Positions 56,379-63,975 of a DNA stretch of 64,000 bases are shown here, piece by piece. The notes under the pieces were generated by a model. That model saw only the letters and a list, made by a program, of their open reading frames with translations, ran no database searches and was not told the origin of the DNA. The translations under genes were made by a program, and so were the position numbers. Each line of letters begins with the position of its first letter. Positions within the stretch are counted from its first letter, which is position 1. The stretch covers positions 21,192 through 85,191 of the forward strand of contig JAMOUW010000079.1 of assembly GCA_027067955.1 (NCBI GenBank). The letters are read 5' to 3'. Origin of the DNA: Thermaceae bacterium. GTDB taxonomy: Bacteria; Deinococcota; Deinococci; Deinococcales; Marinithermaceae.

Positions 56379-56954
56379 TTAGCCGAAGTAGTCGGGTTCG
56401 TTTCCCGGTTTCCACTTGATGTTGCACCCCATGCTGGGCCACTGGGGCTCGGGTGGCGGCTCGCCCGCCAGTAGCGCTTCGAGCGCGCCGATCAGGTCCT
56501 CCCCCGTAGGTTCGCCCTTCTCGGGTCGTGTGGCGTCGAAGCGGCCGCGGTAGTAGAGCTTGTGCCCGGCGTCGAAGAGATAGAGGTCAGGGGTGCACAT
56601 CGCTTTGTAGGCCTTCGCTACCTCCTGGTCGGCGTCGTGCAGATAGGGGAAGTCTGCCCCCACGCGCCGCGCCTGCCCGGCCAGCTCTTCCGGTGCGTCG
56701 GCGGGGTAGTTCTCCACGTCGTTGCTGGAGATCCAGACCGTGGCCACGCCGCGGCCTGCGTAGGCGTTCGCCACCTCGGCCAGTTTGGCTTCCACGTGCC
56801 GGGCGTAGGGGCAGTGATTGCTCATAAAGACCACCAGAAGCGGTGCGTTCGAAAATTCTTTTTTGGAAACGAGTGTTCCTTTCGTCACGTCGGTGAGTTT
56901 GAAGTTTGGCGCCGGGGTTCCCAGGGGCACCATCTGCGATTCCAGTACAGCCAT
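56379..56954 (-). CDS. thioredoxin-fold (AhpC/TSA-like) protein
   Basis: A 191-residue peroxiredoxin/thioredoxin-fold protein without a signal peptide. Features: GTPAPNFKLTDVTKGTLVS, VVFMSNHCPYARHVEAKL (a Cys-Pro-Tyr-Ala site with a single Cys rather than CxxC), VWISSNDVENYPADAPE and TPDLYLFDAGHKLYYRGRFD, and a C-terminal CNIKWK motif. Related proteins are often annotated thioredoxin family. The ATG at 56954 has a GGGAGGG ribosome-binding site; a longer frame would cross the palindrome upstream. Role in redox defence is inferred. Confidence 0.85.
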   Translation of the reverse strand: MAVLESQMVPLGTPAPNFKLTDVTKGTLVSKKEFSNAPLLVVFMSNHCPYARHVEAKLAEVANAYAGRGVATVWISSNDVENYPADAPEELAGQARRVGADFPYLHDADQEVAKAYKAMCTPDLYLFDAGHKLYYRGRFDATRPEKGEPTGEDLIGALEALLAGEPPPEPQWPSMGCNIKWKPGNEPDYFG

Positions 56955-56978
56955 GAAAGTCCCTCCCGCGCCCATTGT

Positions 56979-57020
56979 AAAACGAACCAGCGCTGTCCCG
57001 GGACAGCGCTGGTTCGTTTT
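56979..57020. terminator. 42-bp perfect palindrome, bidirectional terminator
   Basis: A completely self-complementary 42-base sequence bounded by AAAA and TTTT, centred between 56999 and 57000. It lies 14 bases after the octaheme cytochrome stop and 24 bases before the start of the thioredoxin-fold gene on the same strand. As RNA it folds into a stem of up to about 19 bp ending in TTTT. Confidence 0.85.
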
Positions 57021-57034
57021 GGCCGGTTTGTTCG

Positions 57035-58438
57035 TTACTTGCCGTGTTCTCTGCGCATACGCTCCGCTTCGGCGAGGATGCGGTTGACGTGCTCCTTGAG
57101 CGGCGCCCAGCCATACCAGTGCATGTAGTCGTTGCTTACGTGGAAGGCACCCTGGAAGGCGCGCTGGCGGTATTCCATGTAGATGAGGTACAGATCGAGC
57201 TCGATGGGGGTTATGTTGTCGTAGTACTGAGCTACCGAAGGGGCGTATTTCCACCCTTTGGGTTTCTTGAGGATGCCGTCTCTGTAGAGCCCCTGTACGG
57301 CCTGAATCGCCTTGGCGAATTCGTGGTCGGCTAGCTTGACCACCATGTCGGCGTTCTTGAAGAAGTCATCCACATAATCGGCGCTATGGCATTGGTTGCA
57401 AACCTGCTTCATTTCGAGCCGCAATTTATTGAACTGCTCGGGACCGCGTGCGGCACGCGCCTGCGCCACTATTTCGAAGAAGCGCTGGGTGGGCTGGAAG
57501 TTCTCATCCAGGATCTCGTTTACCTGCAGGATCAGGGCTCTGTCGAGCGTCCACTGGACGTCGTCATCCAGGTCCACGTAGTGCCCGCTGGGTAGCAGTT
57601 TGGCAAGTTTGTGCAGATTTGCCTTCAGTCCGGAGTCTTTTACCGCCGCAGCCAGCTTTTCTACGTTCTCCTTGGTGGGGATGCGCAAACCAAGGAATCC
57701 CCAGGCGGTTTCGACGTTGTGGTTGCCGCCGGGCATGTGACAGGTTTGGCAGGTGGGGGCACGGCCGCCCTGTTCCCAGCCTTTGTTGCCGTCGATATCC
57801 CAGGTGATCCCGTGCTTGGACGACATGTACATTTCCCACTGCGGATGGTCGAAACCCATGTGGCAGTTCGAGCATGCGCGCGGGTCCTGGGCTTCGGTCT
57901 TATTGAAGCTGTGGCGGGTGTGGCAGGCGTCGCACTGGGCGTTGCCGTAGCGATACTCGGAAGCTTCCTTGCCACCGTCCCACTTCAGCGGCCCCGTGTT
58001 TCCGGCTTCGGCCCCGACGTAGCCTTTGCGTCCTATCTTGTGGCATCCCGAGCAACCGCGGTAGCCTTCGCCGACGATTGCGCTGGGTTGCCCGTGCATG
58101 GCGCTCTGGGTTTTCATGGCATACCAGGCCAGCTCGTGCTTCCCCAGTCTGAATTCCTGCACTTTGTCGGCATGGCAGCCCATGCAGGTATCGGGGGTGG
58201 GGAAGGTGGCCTTCGCGTAATCGTGCTCGTTGGTATGGGCGCTTCCGTGGCAGTTGCTGCAGTCGAGGGGCATGTAGGCATTGGTTCCCATCTTGCCCTC
58301 GTGGAATTGATGCACGATGCCGGGGGTAACGTCGCTGTGGCATTGTACACATGTTGAGTTCGACCGCTTAGCTAGGGCAAGGCCAGCCAGGGCCAGCACC
58401 AAGATCGTCCAAACCATATATCTTGTCCAGCGTTGCAT
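57035..58438 (-). CDS. octaheme c-type cytochrome, hydroxylamine oxidoreductase (HAO) family
   Basis: A 467-residue exported multiheme cytochrome. Signal peptide 1-23. Eight CxxCH haem sites: Cys30, 60, 85, 129, 169, 189, 230 and 347 (first Cys of each), the number and spacing pattern of HAO-type octahaem proteins. The C-terminal GAFHVSNDYMHWYGWAPL (about 430-447) is the family's active-site region with candidate cross-linking Tyr438 or Tyr442. HAO enzymes oxidise hydroxylamine; some relatives work in the reductive direction. Start ATG 58438 has AAGGAGG upstream. No nitrite reductase or quinol oxidase partner is adjacent. Direction of catalysis cannot be decided from this sequence. Confidence 0.9.
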   Translation of the reverse strand: MQRWTRYMVWTILVLALAGLALAKRSNSTCVQCHSDVTPGIVHQFHEGKMGTNAYMPLDCSNCHGSAHTNEHDYAKATFPTPDTCMGCHADKVQEFRLGKHELAWYAMKTQSAMHGQPSAIVGEGYRGCSGCHKIGRKGYVGAEAGNTGPLKWDGGKEASEYRYGNAQCDACHTRHSFNKTEAQDPRACSNCHMGFDHPQWEMYMSSKHGITWDIDGNKGWEQGGRAPTCQTCHMPGGNHNVETAWGFLGLRIPTKENVEKLAAAVKDSGLKANLHKLAKLLPSGHYVDLDDDVQWTLDRALILQVNEILDENFQPTQRFFEIVAQARAARGPEQFNKLRLEMKQVCNQCHSADYVDDFFKNADMVVKLADHEFAKAIQAVQGLYRDGILKKPKGWKYAPSVAQYYDNITPIELDLYLIYMEYRQRAFQGAFHVSNDYMHWYGWAPLKEHVNRILAEAERMRREHGK

Positions 58439-58483
58439 ACACCCTCCTTTTACGGCATTCCGCCGCCGGTGATGTGAGCACAC

Positions 58484-58512
58484 AATGCAAGCGCCATGTT
58501 AGAAAAAGCCAA
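58484..58512 (-). promoter_or_regulatory. possible promoter of the octaheme cytochrome
   Basis: TTGGCT (58512-58507) and TGCATT (58489-58484) with 17-base spacing on the minus strand, about 45 bases before the ATG. The nearby TGTGAGCACA (58473-58482) is a short imperfect palindrome that may be an operator. Low confidence. Confidence 0.25.
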
Positions 58513-58584
58513 ACGCGTGGTTGTCTGTATTTTCCCAGGGTTAACTAGGAAGAATGTCCTGGTGTGGAGTACAATAAAAGAAGA

Positions 58585-59130
58585 GTGATAAGACACCGGG
58601 GTATTTGGCTGTTGCTGGTATTGGCCGGCACCTTGTTGCTGGTCGTGTGGCGCCAGGCCGGAAGGGGAGGCGAGATGAAAATAGTCAGCCATGCCTTTGG
58701 TTACGGGGACCCCATTCCTGCGAAGTATGCCCGTTGTGGTATGGGGGCCGCTAACGTCAGCCCCCCGTTGTCGTGGTCCGGCGTCCCGGCGGGCACCATG
58801 GGATTTGCATTGATCATGACGGACCCCGATGCCCCCGGGGGCAATTTCGTGCACTGGATCGTTTTTGATCTTCCTGCTGCGGTGGAATCGTTGCCGGAGG
58901 GCGCGAGTGGCAGCGAGTACATGACCGAGGGTATGAACGATTACGGCGCGGTGGGCTATGGTGGTCCCTGCCCGCCGCCAGGACGACTGCATCGCTATTT
59001 CTTCCGCCTGTATGCCCTTGACGTAGCTTCGCTGGATCTGCCTGCCGGAGCTGGTATTGATGAGGTGTTCGGTGCCATGGACGGTCGGGTGCTGGCAAGA
59101 GCCGAGTGGATGGGCGTATATCGCCGGTAA
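58585..59130 (+). CDS. YbhB/YbcL-family PEBP protein with N-terminal membrane anchor
   Basis: A PEBP (Raf-kinase-inhibitor-like) protein of about 181 residues. A hydrophobic N-terminal anchor (IWLLLVLAGTLLLVVW) precedes the PEBP fold: SPPLSWSGVPAGTMGFALIM with TDPDAPGGNFVHWIVFDLPA, then YGGPCPPPGRLHRYFFRLYALD. Starts compared: GTG 58564 has an AGGAAG site 11 bases upstream; GTG 58585 follows TACAAT by nine bases; ATG 58675 has a strong GGGGAGG site but would delete the anchor. I prefer 58585 because the -10 box lies within the longer version. Function of bacterial PEBP is unclear; ligand binding is inferred. Confidence 0.8.
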   Translation: MIRHRGIWLLLVLAGTLLLVVWRQAGRGGEMKIVSHAFGYGDPIPAKYARCGMGAANVSPPLSWSGVPAGTMGFALIMTDPDAPGGNFVHWIVFDLPAAVESLPEGASGSEYMTEGMNDYGAVGYGGPCPPPGRLHRYFFRLYALDVASLDLPAGAGIDEVFGAMDGRVLARAEWMGVYRR

Positions 59131-59168
59131 TATGTTTTTCAGACGTTGCGCCCGAAACGAGGAGGAAA

Positions 59169-59783
59169 GTGGGATTAGGCCTAACGAAGCGGAAGATCAT
59201 CGAGCACTTGCGCGGTAATAGGTCAACGGTAGCAGAGCTGGCCGAGATCCTGGGATTGTCCAAAGTCGCGATATACCGGCACCTTGTAGACCTGGAACAA
59301 GAGGGGTTGGTACATGCGGTATCCCGGCGGAGGGGCGGCCGCGGCCGCCCCGTGCGTGTTTTTGAGGCGATCGATGAAACCACCGCCTATGCCCGAATGT
59401 GTCGCGAAATGATCCAGCAAATCGAAGAACTGTACGGTCCCGGAGCGGGAGTAAGGGTGTTGAGGGCGAGATACCGTAAGGAGCTGGACGCGTGGAAGGC
59501 AAGTTTACAGAGCCTCGACCTGACCGAGCGGGCGGTGCGTCTTGCCGACTGGCTAAGCGAACAGGGGTATCGGGCGCAGGCGCGAATAGAAGGTAATACC
59601 ATTGTGCTGGAACAGCGCCATTGCCCGAAGCTGGCCCTGGCAAAGGACTACCGCACTCTTTGCCAGGTGGAAATGGAGTTCTTCGGCGAGCTTATGGGCG
59701 TTCCGCTTCGACGCGAGAGCTCGCTTAGCAATGGAGACGCTTGCTGTCGGTACCGGGCAGATTTCGACAATGCTGCTATTTAA
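59169..59783 (+). CDS. SufR-like iron-sulfur winged-helix regulator
   Basis: A 204-residue regulator. Residues 5-60 are a winged helix (KRKIIEHLRGNRSTVAELAEIL, GLSKVAIYRHLVDLEQEGLV) with a basic wing (SRRRGGRGRP). The C-terminal domain has Cys152, Cys165, Cys192 and Cys193; the C-x12-C then C arrangement is like SufR, which binds an Fe-S cluster and represses Fe-S assembly genes. GTG 59169 has GGAGG three bases upstream. It is 38 bases after the PEBP gene and overlaps the convergent LysM gene by four bases. Targets unknown; no suf genes are adjacent. Confidence 0.82.
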   Translation: MGLGLTKRKIIEHLRGNRSTVAELAEILGLSKVAIYRHLVDLEQEGLVHAVSRRRGGRGRPVRVFEAIDETTAYARMCREMIQQIEELYGPGAGVRVLRARYRKELDAWKASLQSLDLTERAVRLADWLSEQGYRAQARIEGNTIVLEQRHCPKLALAKDYRTLCQVEMEFFGELMGVPLRRESSLSNGDACCRYRADFDNAAI

Positions 59784-60676
59784 GGTGAAGGAATCCAGAT
59801 TTTTTCGCCCGGATAGATCAAATTGTCATCCTCAATAATAGAAAAGCTATCATCTTGAGCAGCCTTGGCATTTGTGGCGTTTCTAATCTCGGGGTAGCGC
59901 GCAGGGTCGCCGAGATAAGTTTCGGCAAGTTTGCTCAGCCAGTCATCCTCCTGCACTATATACGCGTGTCCCGCGGCGCTTTCTTCCGTAGAAGATTTCC
60001 CTGTGGGGGGTGATGCGGTCCCGGTGGAACGTTCCGTAACGGTAGTTTCCGACCGGTCTTCTTGCAGCTCGAGAGTCAGGGGCTCGCTAGTTTTCTCGGG
60101 ATCGTCGGCATAGGCGACGCGAACAGTATGTCTTCCGGGAGGGATGTCTATGTGAACGCTCCATTTGCCGTCTTCACCTACTTTGATGGGTGAGTCCAAA
60201 GGCAGCGGCTTTTCGTCCAGGAAGATCACCAGTTCCCTTCCCACTTGGGCGCTGCCGCTTAGATTCAGGGGGGATCTGGCCGGAGAGGGTACGGGGTCCA
60301 GCTCGGGTGCTGCAGACTGCTCCGGTTTTGGCGCGGGTACGGTGAAGCCAAGCGGTTCGGATGCGGATGAGCCGATCGCCGCCCTGGCTGTATAGTCGCC
60401 TGGCTCGAGCTCCACAGCGGTGAGCCAGCGCCCGCCGTCATCGGCCGTTACGTTGCGATCCAGGGTCTCTCCTGAGCTGCTAGTTATCGTAAGCCTTACA
60501 TTCTTGCCCTTTGGGGCTTCGCCACCGAAGGTGACAATACCGCTGGGGTCGACTTCGGCGCTCAGGCCCGGAGCAGGTGCTTTTGGCCAGAGCCACCACA
60601 GGAGCAATATCAATACCAGAGTAACCAGGGCCTTGAAGATGTCATAGCCTATGGGGAATAGGCGGGAGGATTGCAT
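59780..60676 (-). CDS. LysM-domain membrane-anchored protein with Ig-like repeats
   Basis: A 298-residue protein. An N-terminal membrane helix (about 14-30) is followed by an Ala/Pro-rich spacer, two to three beta-sandwich (Ig-like or carboxypeptidase-regulatory-like) repeats with GKWSVHIDIPPG, GRWLTAVELEPGDYTARA, and a C-terminal LysM domain (YIVQEDDWLSKLAETYLGDP to KIWIPSP, 246-297). LysM binds peptidoglycan. This is a common partner of small coiled-coil/HHH proteins, and the gene for one starts six bases upstream on the same strand. Confidence 0.88.
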   Translation of the reverse strand: MQSSRLFPIGYDIFKALVTLVLILLLWWLWPKAPAPGLSAEVDPSGIVTFGGEAPKGKNVRLTITSSSGETLDRNVTADDGGRWLTAVELEPGDYTARAAIGSSASEPLGFTVPAPKPEQSAAPELDPVPSPARSPLNLSGSAQVGRELVIFLDEKPLPLDSPIKVGEDGKWSVHIDIPPGRHTVRVAYADDPEKTSEPLTLELQEDRSETTVTERSTGTASPPTGKSSTEESAAGHAYIVQEDDWLSKLAETYLGDPARYPEIRNATNAKAAQDDSFSIIEDDNLIYPGEKIWIPSP

Positions 60677-60681
60677 GCCGG

Positions 60682-61281
60682 CTAACCTTCCCGTCCGCCC
60701 TGCAGGGCGTCCTGGTAATCTTTGAGCTCATCCCACCGTTCCTCGGCGGCCATTTTTGCCTGGCGAGGCCAGGTAGTCGGGTCCGCGAGGCGGAAGCGTT
60801 TCCCCGCCGCATTCAGAATTCCTTTCAAACGCTCCGCAGAGGTAGCCGCCAGCGTCTTGAAGGTGCGAATACCAGCGTTATGGAGGAGTTTTTCGATCTT
60901 GGGACCGATGCCCTCAATTTTTTGCAGGTCATCCACGGTCGCCTCACCTTCGCGTTGCGGGGTGGCTGCGGAGGCGCCGGCCGGGGCGCCGCTTTTTGCT
61001 GCCCGCAGCTGCTGCAGCGCGGCGTCGCGTTCGTTGCGCATGCGATCCAGCTCGGATTCAAGCTGGTTGATACGCGATCGTAGATTTTTTTGCTCGTCCT
61101 CCAGGGTGCGCAGTTTCGCTTGTAGCATCTTGGCTCGCTCGCGCTCCTCGTTAAGGGAGCGTTCGCAGTCGCCCAACTGTAGATGCAGTTGCTGTATGCG
61201 GCCACGCCAGTAGATCACGTCGATCAGCCACTCCACTATCCACCCGATTAGAACACCTAGTAGGATGTACCAAAGCACCAT
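60682..61281 (-). CDS. membrane-anchored coiled-coil protein with helix-hairpin-helix domain
   Basis: A 199-residue protein: one N-terminal membrane helix (WYILLGVLIGWIVEWLIDVI), a charged coiled coil of about 75 residues (CERSLNEERERAKMLQAKLR and on), an Ala/Pro linker, and a C-terminal helix-hairpin-helix domain (DDLQKIEGIGPKIEKLLHNA, then GKRFRLADPTTWPRQAKMAA). ATG 61281 has a GGAG site; the longer frame to 61362 lacks one. The HHH domain resembles the DUF4332 or RplU-fusion type; its DNA or protein target is unknown. Operon with the LysM gene. Confidence 0.85.
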   Translation of the reverse strand: MVLWYILLGVLIGWIVEWLIDVIYWRGRIQQLHLQLGDCERSLNEERERAKMLQAKLRTLEDEQKNLRSRINQLESELDRMRNERDAALQQLRAAKSGAPAGASAATPQREGEATVDDLQKIEGIGPKIEKLLHNAGIRTFKTLAATSAERLKGILNAAGKRFRLADPTTWPRQAKMAAEERWDELKDYQDALQGGREG

Positions 61282-61370
61282 AACCACTCCATTCAAAAGG
61301 TGCGTGCGGGTTTTGCAATATGCACCTGCATACAGTTTACCGTAAGCGGTTCCAGCGTGCACGCATTATG

Positions 61371-62339
61371 TCAGGAAGCGGGCGCCGGGTGTAGTGGCAA
61401 GCCTCCTTTCAGGACTGCAAGCACATCGCCTGTAACCATTGCAGCCATCCGTTCTCTGGTGGAACGCCCTGCTGAACCAATATGGGGCGTAAGCACGACG
61501 CGGGGATGGGTTGCGAGCGGATGGTCGTGCGGCAGGGGTTCGGGGTCGGTTACGTCGAGGCCCGCGGCGAAGAGGTGGCCGCTTTCGAGTGCGGTCAGGA
61601 GGGCGCCGGTGTCTACCACCTTGCCGCGCGCGGTATTGATCAGGATTGCGCCTTCTTTCATCCGCGCCAGCCGTTCGGCGTTCATCAAACGCAATGTTTC
61701 CGGGGTCAGGGGGGTGTGAAGACTGACGAAGTCGGAGCGCTCGAGCAGCTCGTCCAAATTCGTGTGTTCGGCACTTAGCCCGGTTTCCGCCTCGGGTTTG
61801 GGGCGGCGGCTGCTGTACAGCACCTTCATGTCGAAGCCGCGGGCGCGGCGGGCGAATGCCTGTCCGATGCGTCCGAAGCCTATCACGCCTACGGTTGCCC
61901 CATGCAGCTCCGGACCCAGTAGCAGCTCGGGGTGCCAGGTTTGCCATTCACCACGGCGCACGTAGTCGTGCCCCTCTACCACCCGGCGGGCGGCGGCGGC
62001 GAGCAGCGCAAAGGCCAGGTCGGCGGTGGCGTCGGTGAGCACCCCGGGGGTGTGGGTAACCACGATGCCGCGCTCCTTGGCGGCTGATAGGTCTATGTTG
62101 TCCAGCCCCACGGCGTACTGGGCGATAATTTTCAATTGCGGACCGGCAGCGTCCATCAATTCGGCATCCACATTATCTTCGAGCATGGTTATCAGGGCGG
62201 ATGCACCTCTTGCTCGTTCGAGCAGTTTTTTGCGCGGCGGGGCCAGGAAATCGGGCCAGACATCGACCTGGAGGCCATCGTCTTGCAGCCGTTTCAATGC
62301 CTTACCGGGCAGTTTGCGGGTAACGAAAACGCGCTTCAT
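61371..62339 (-). CDS. D-isomer-specific 2-hydroxyacid dehydrogenase (glyoxylate/hydroxypyruvate reductase type)
   Basis: A 322-residue NAD(P)-dependent dehydrogenase. Cofactor motif VGVIGFGRIGQAFARRARGF, catalytic Arg in TARGKVVDTGALLTAL, Glu in DVTDPEPLPHDHPL, and His in VVLTPHIGSAG form the family triad. The N-terminal SAKERGIVVTHTPGVLTDAT segment matches GhrB/GyaR-type D-glycerate dehydrogenases. Likely reduces glyoxylate or hydroxypyruvate; the direction is not determinable. TAACCT lies seven bases before the ATG. Sits between the HHH gene and a disrupted gene. Confidence 0.9.
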   Translation of the reverse strand: MKRVFVTRKLPGKALKRLQDDGLQVDVWPDFLAPPRKKLLERARGASALITMLEDNVDAELMDAAGPQLKIIAQYAVGLDNIDLSAAKERGIVVTHTPGVLTDATADLAFALLAAAARRVVEGHDYVRRGEWQTWHPELLLGPELHGATVGVIGFGRIGQAFARRARGFDMKVLYSSRRPKPEAETGLSAEHTNLDELLERSDFVSLHTPLTPETLRLMNAERLARMKEGAILINTARGKVVDTGALLTALESGHLFAAGLDVTDPEPLPHDHPLATHPRVVLTPHIGSAGRSTRERMAAMVTGDVLAVLKGGLPLHPAPAS

Positions 62340-62344
62340 GCCAC

Positions 62345-63109
62345 TCAGGTTAACCCTTCCCCGAAGGCGTGAAAGAGCTCTTCGAGTCCGGACTCGGCAA
62401 GGATGAGTTCCTTGAGCCGGTTGCGGGGTGAAAAGGGGGCGTTTTCCAGCAGCCGGCGGATGAAGCCGTCACCGCCCGCTTCTATCATGCGCGCACTCGC
62501 GAGGTCGAACACTCCCTGGAATATCAGCCCTTCGCCCGGGCTCTGTGCGGATGACGTTTCAAGCTGCCAGGGCTGGAGCGTTTTGGTGCTGGCGTTCCAG
62601 ACAGATCGGCCCAGGCGCGTGCCTGGAGGTAGAGCTCGGTGTTGGTTCGATGCAGCGCAAGCATGTAGAGGAAGCCGGCCAGGAGCTCGTTTACCCAGCG
62701 CGTCCGGACCCGCAACCCCCAGGCGGCAGCGACCGCGTGGGTGTATTGGCGGGCGATGTTGAGGTCGAGGAAGGCGGTGATGGGACCGGGCGGGCGGGTT
62801 TTGCCGCGGGCAGCTTTCGCGAAAGCGTGCGCCAGGTGTTCGAGCAGGCGGTCGGGATAGCGCAGGGGGGCGAAGACACGTAATTCCCCGGGCGGGTTGT
62901 TCTGTTGAAAGGGGAGGCCGTAGGGGCGGGCGGGTGAAGCGATGCCAGTCCGCGCCGTCAAGCACGAATAGGGTCACGGGCGGTACGGTGCGTATTGCCG
63001 TAAGGACTTCCTGAAGTGATATCAGAAATCTCCGCAATTCCATTGCGCGCAGCCGACTGCCAGTGGAATATTCGAGGGGTAGCCGGGCATGGCACAGGCG
63101 TTTCAGCAT
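62345..63109 (-). pseudogene. hypothetical gene with two compensating frameshifts
   Basis: The N-terminal 55 or so residues (ELRRFLISLQEVLTAIRTVP, FVLDGADWHRFTRP) and the C-terminal 80 (PWQLETSSAQSPGEGLIFQG to FGEGLT) lie in one frame, but the middle third of that frame is Arg/Pro-rich nonsense. The coherent middle (YGLPFQQNNPPGELRVFAPL, AFLDLNIARQYTHAVAAAWG, WVNELLAGFLYMLALHRTNT) is in another frame. Removing one base from the GGGG run at 62923-62926 and adding one to the TTTT run at 62581-62584 (plus strand) restores one continuous protein of about 254 residues. Family unknown. Either a decayed gene or a sequencing error; no stop codon interrupts the called frame. Confidence 0.7.
62347..62352 (-). 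promoter_or_regulatory. leaderless-type -10 box (TAACCT) of the dehydrogenase gene
   Basis: TAACCT on the minus strand, seven bases before the ATG at 62339; it overlaps the stop region of the upstream disrupted gene. Confidence 0.4.
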
Positions 63110-63110
63110 T

Positions 63111-63566
63111 CTACAGCTTCATTTCAAGATAGCGCCCATGCGGGGTGAAGCCCAGGTTTTCGTACAGCCAGCGCGCTTCTTCGGACGTGTACAGCCGTAT
63201 CCGGCGGATGCCCTCTTCCCGGGCGTATTTGAGCGCGGCGTCGGTGAGCCGTTTGGCCAGCCCGCGCATTCGGTGGCTAGGCAGCACGTAGACGTTGTGT
63301 ATGTAAGCCTCGACGAGGCGCGTGCGTCCTGGTTTTGGCGGCATGGGCTCCCGCATCATGGACAGCACTGCCACGATCTCGCCCATGTCTTCAGCGAGCC
63401 AGGCAACCTCGCGTTCCGTCGAGAGCGCCCAATCGAAATAGTTTTCCGACGCCTGGGCGAACTCGAGTTCGTCACCTTCCAGGCGGCCCATTTCCCTGAA
63501 GAGCAGAACCCGGAACTTGGCTATTACACCGGCGTCGGATGCGGTGGCGGGGCGGATCTGGAGCAC
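63111..63566 (-). CDS. GNAT-family N-acetyltransferase
   Basis: A 151-residue single-domain GNAT acetyltransferase: LQIRPATASDAGVIAKFRVL at the N-terminus, LVEAYIHNVYVLPSHRMRGLAKRLTDAAL (motif A with the acetyl-CoA loop RMRGLA) and RLYTSEEARWLYENLGFTPHGRYLEMKL (motif B). Substrate unknown. GTG start with TACAAT exactly six bases upstream. Its stop lies one base before the next minus-strand gene. Confidence 0.92.
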   Translation of the reverse strand: MLQIRPATASDAGVIAKFRVLLFREMGRLEGDELEFAQASENYFDWALSTEREVAWLAEDMGEIVAVLSMMREPMPPKPGRTRLVEAYIHNVYVLPSHRMRGLAKRLTDAALKYAREEGIRRIRLYTSEEARWLYENLGFTPHGRYLEMKL

Positions 63567-63572
63567 GGTTAC

Positions 63573-63578
63573 ATTGTA
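63573..63578 (-). promoter_or_regulatory. leaderless-type -10 box (TACAAT) of the GNAT gene
   Basis: TACAAT on the minus strand, six bases before the GTG at 63566. Confidence 0.6.
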
Positions 63579-63795
63579 GGCCAGAGAGCGCGAGCTGCGA
63601 AGAGGCAGGCCGGTAATTTGTCGTATGGGCGGGCTTGCGCATGCACGGGGATGTTACAGGGAAGAGCCGGTGGCGATATTTCTTTAGCAGCGTAAACCTC
63701 GCTACCTTAGCAATATCCGGAGTTCAGACCTGGTCACCTACCCGCGATCGGGGGCGTGATAACCTTCCAGTAAACAAGCGGTGGCCAGCCAACAG

Positions 63796-63836
63796 TAACC
63801 GAATTTCGGCTTCTCGCCCGGTATGGACCCCGGATC
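63796..63836. repeat. diverged direct repeat, copy 1
   Basis: Shares AATTTCGG (63802-63809) and ATGGACCC (63823-63830), separated by 13 bases, with copy 2 exactly 129 bases downstream. Non-coding. Confidence 0.6.
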
Positions 63837-63880
63837 CCGGTGGCACGATGCCGCCTCGTCCGGGGATACGAACAAAAGCG

Positions 63881-63914
63881 GCTTGTGGTGGGTGGCTTGT
63901 AGCTTGTGGCGGGT
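63881..63914. repeat. short tandem-like repeat
   Basis: GCTTGTGGTGGGT (63881-63893) and GCTTGTGGCGGGT (63902-63914) differ at one base. It lies between the two copies of the larger repeat. Confidence 0.5.
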
Positions 63915-63924
63915 ATGTCAACGA

Positions 63925-63975
63925 CAACGCAATTTCGGATTTCTGTACAGCATGGACCCTGAATCAAGTTCAGGG
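63925..63975. repeat. diverged direct repeat, copy 2, with palindrome
   Basis: AATTTCGG (63931-63938) and ATGGACCC (63952-63959) with the same 13-base spacing as copy 1. It runs into a perfect 7-bp stem: CCCTGAA (63957-63963) and TTCAGGG (63969-63975) with a 5-base loop. Resembles dispersed intergenic palindromic repeats. Confidence 0.6.

Noticed and set aside
56955..57254. Long N-terminal extension of the thioredoxin-fold protein
   Set aside because: It would read through the 42-base palindrome and the end of the octaheme cytochrome; the ATG at 56954 has a strong ribosome-binding site.
58675..59130. Shorter cytosolic start for the PEBP protein at ATG 58675
   Set aside because: It has the best ribosome-binding site, but the upstream in-frame codons encode a clear membrane anchor; kept as an alternative only.
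63724..63967. Two open frames of 67 and 77 aa at the end of the window
   Set aside because: They overlap in different frames, are repeat-derived, and show no ribosome-binding site or TANNNT box.
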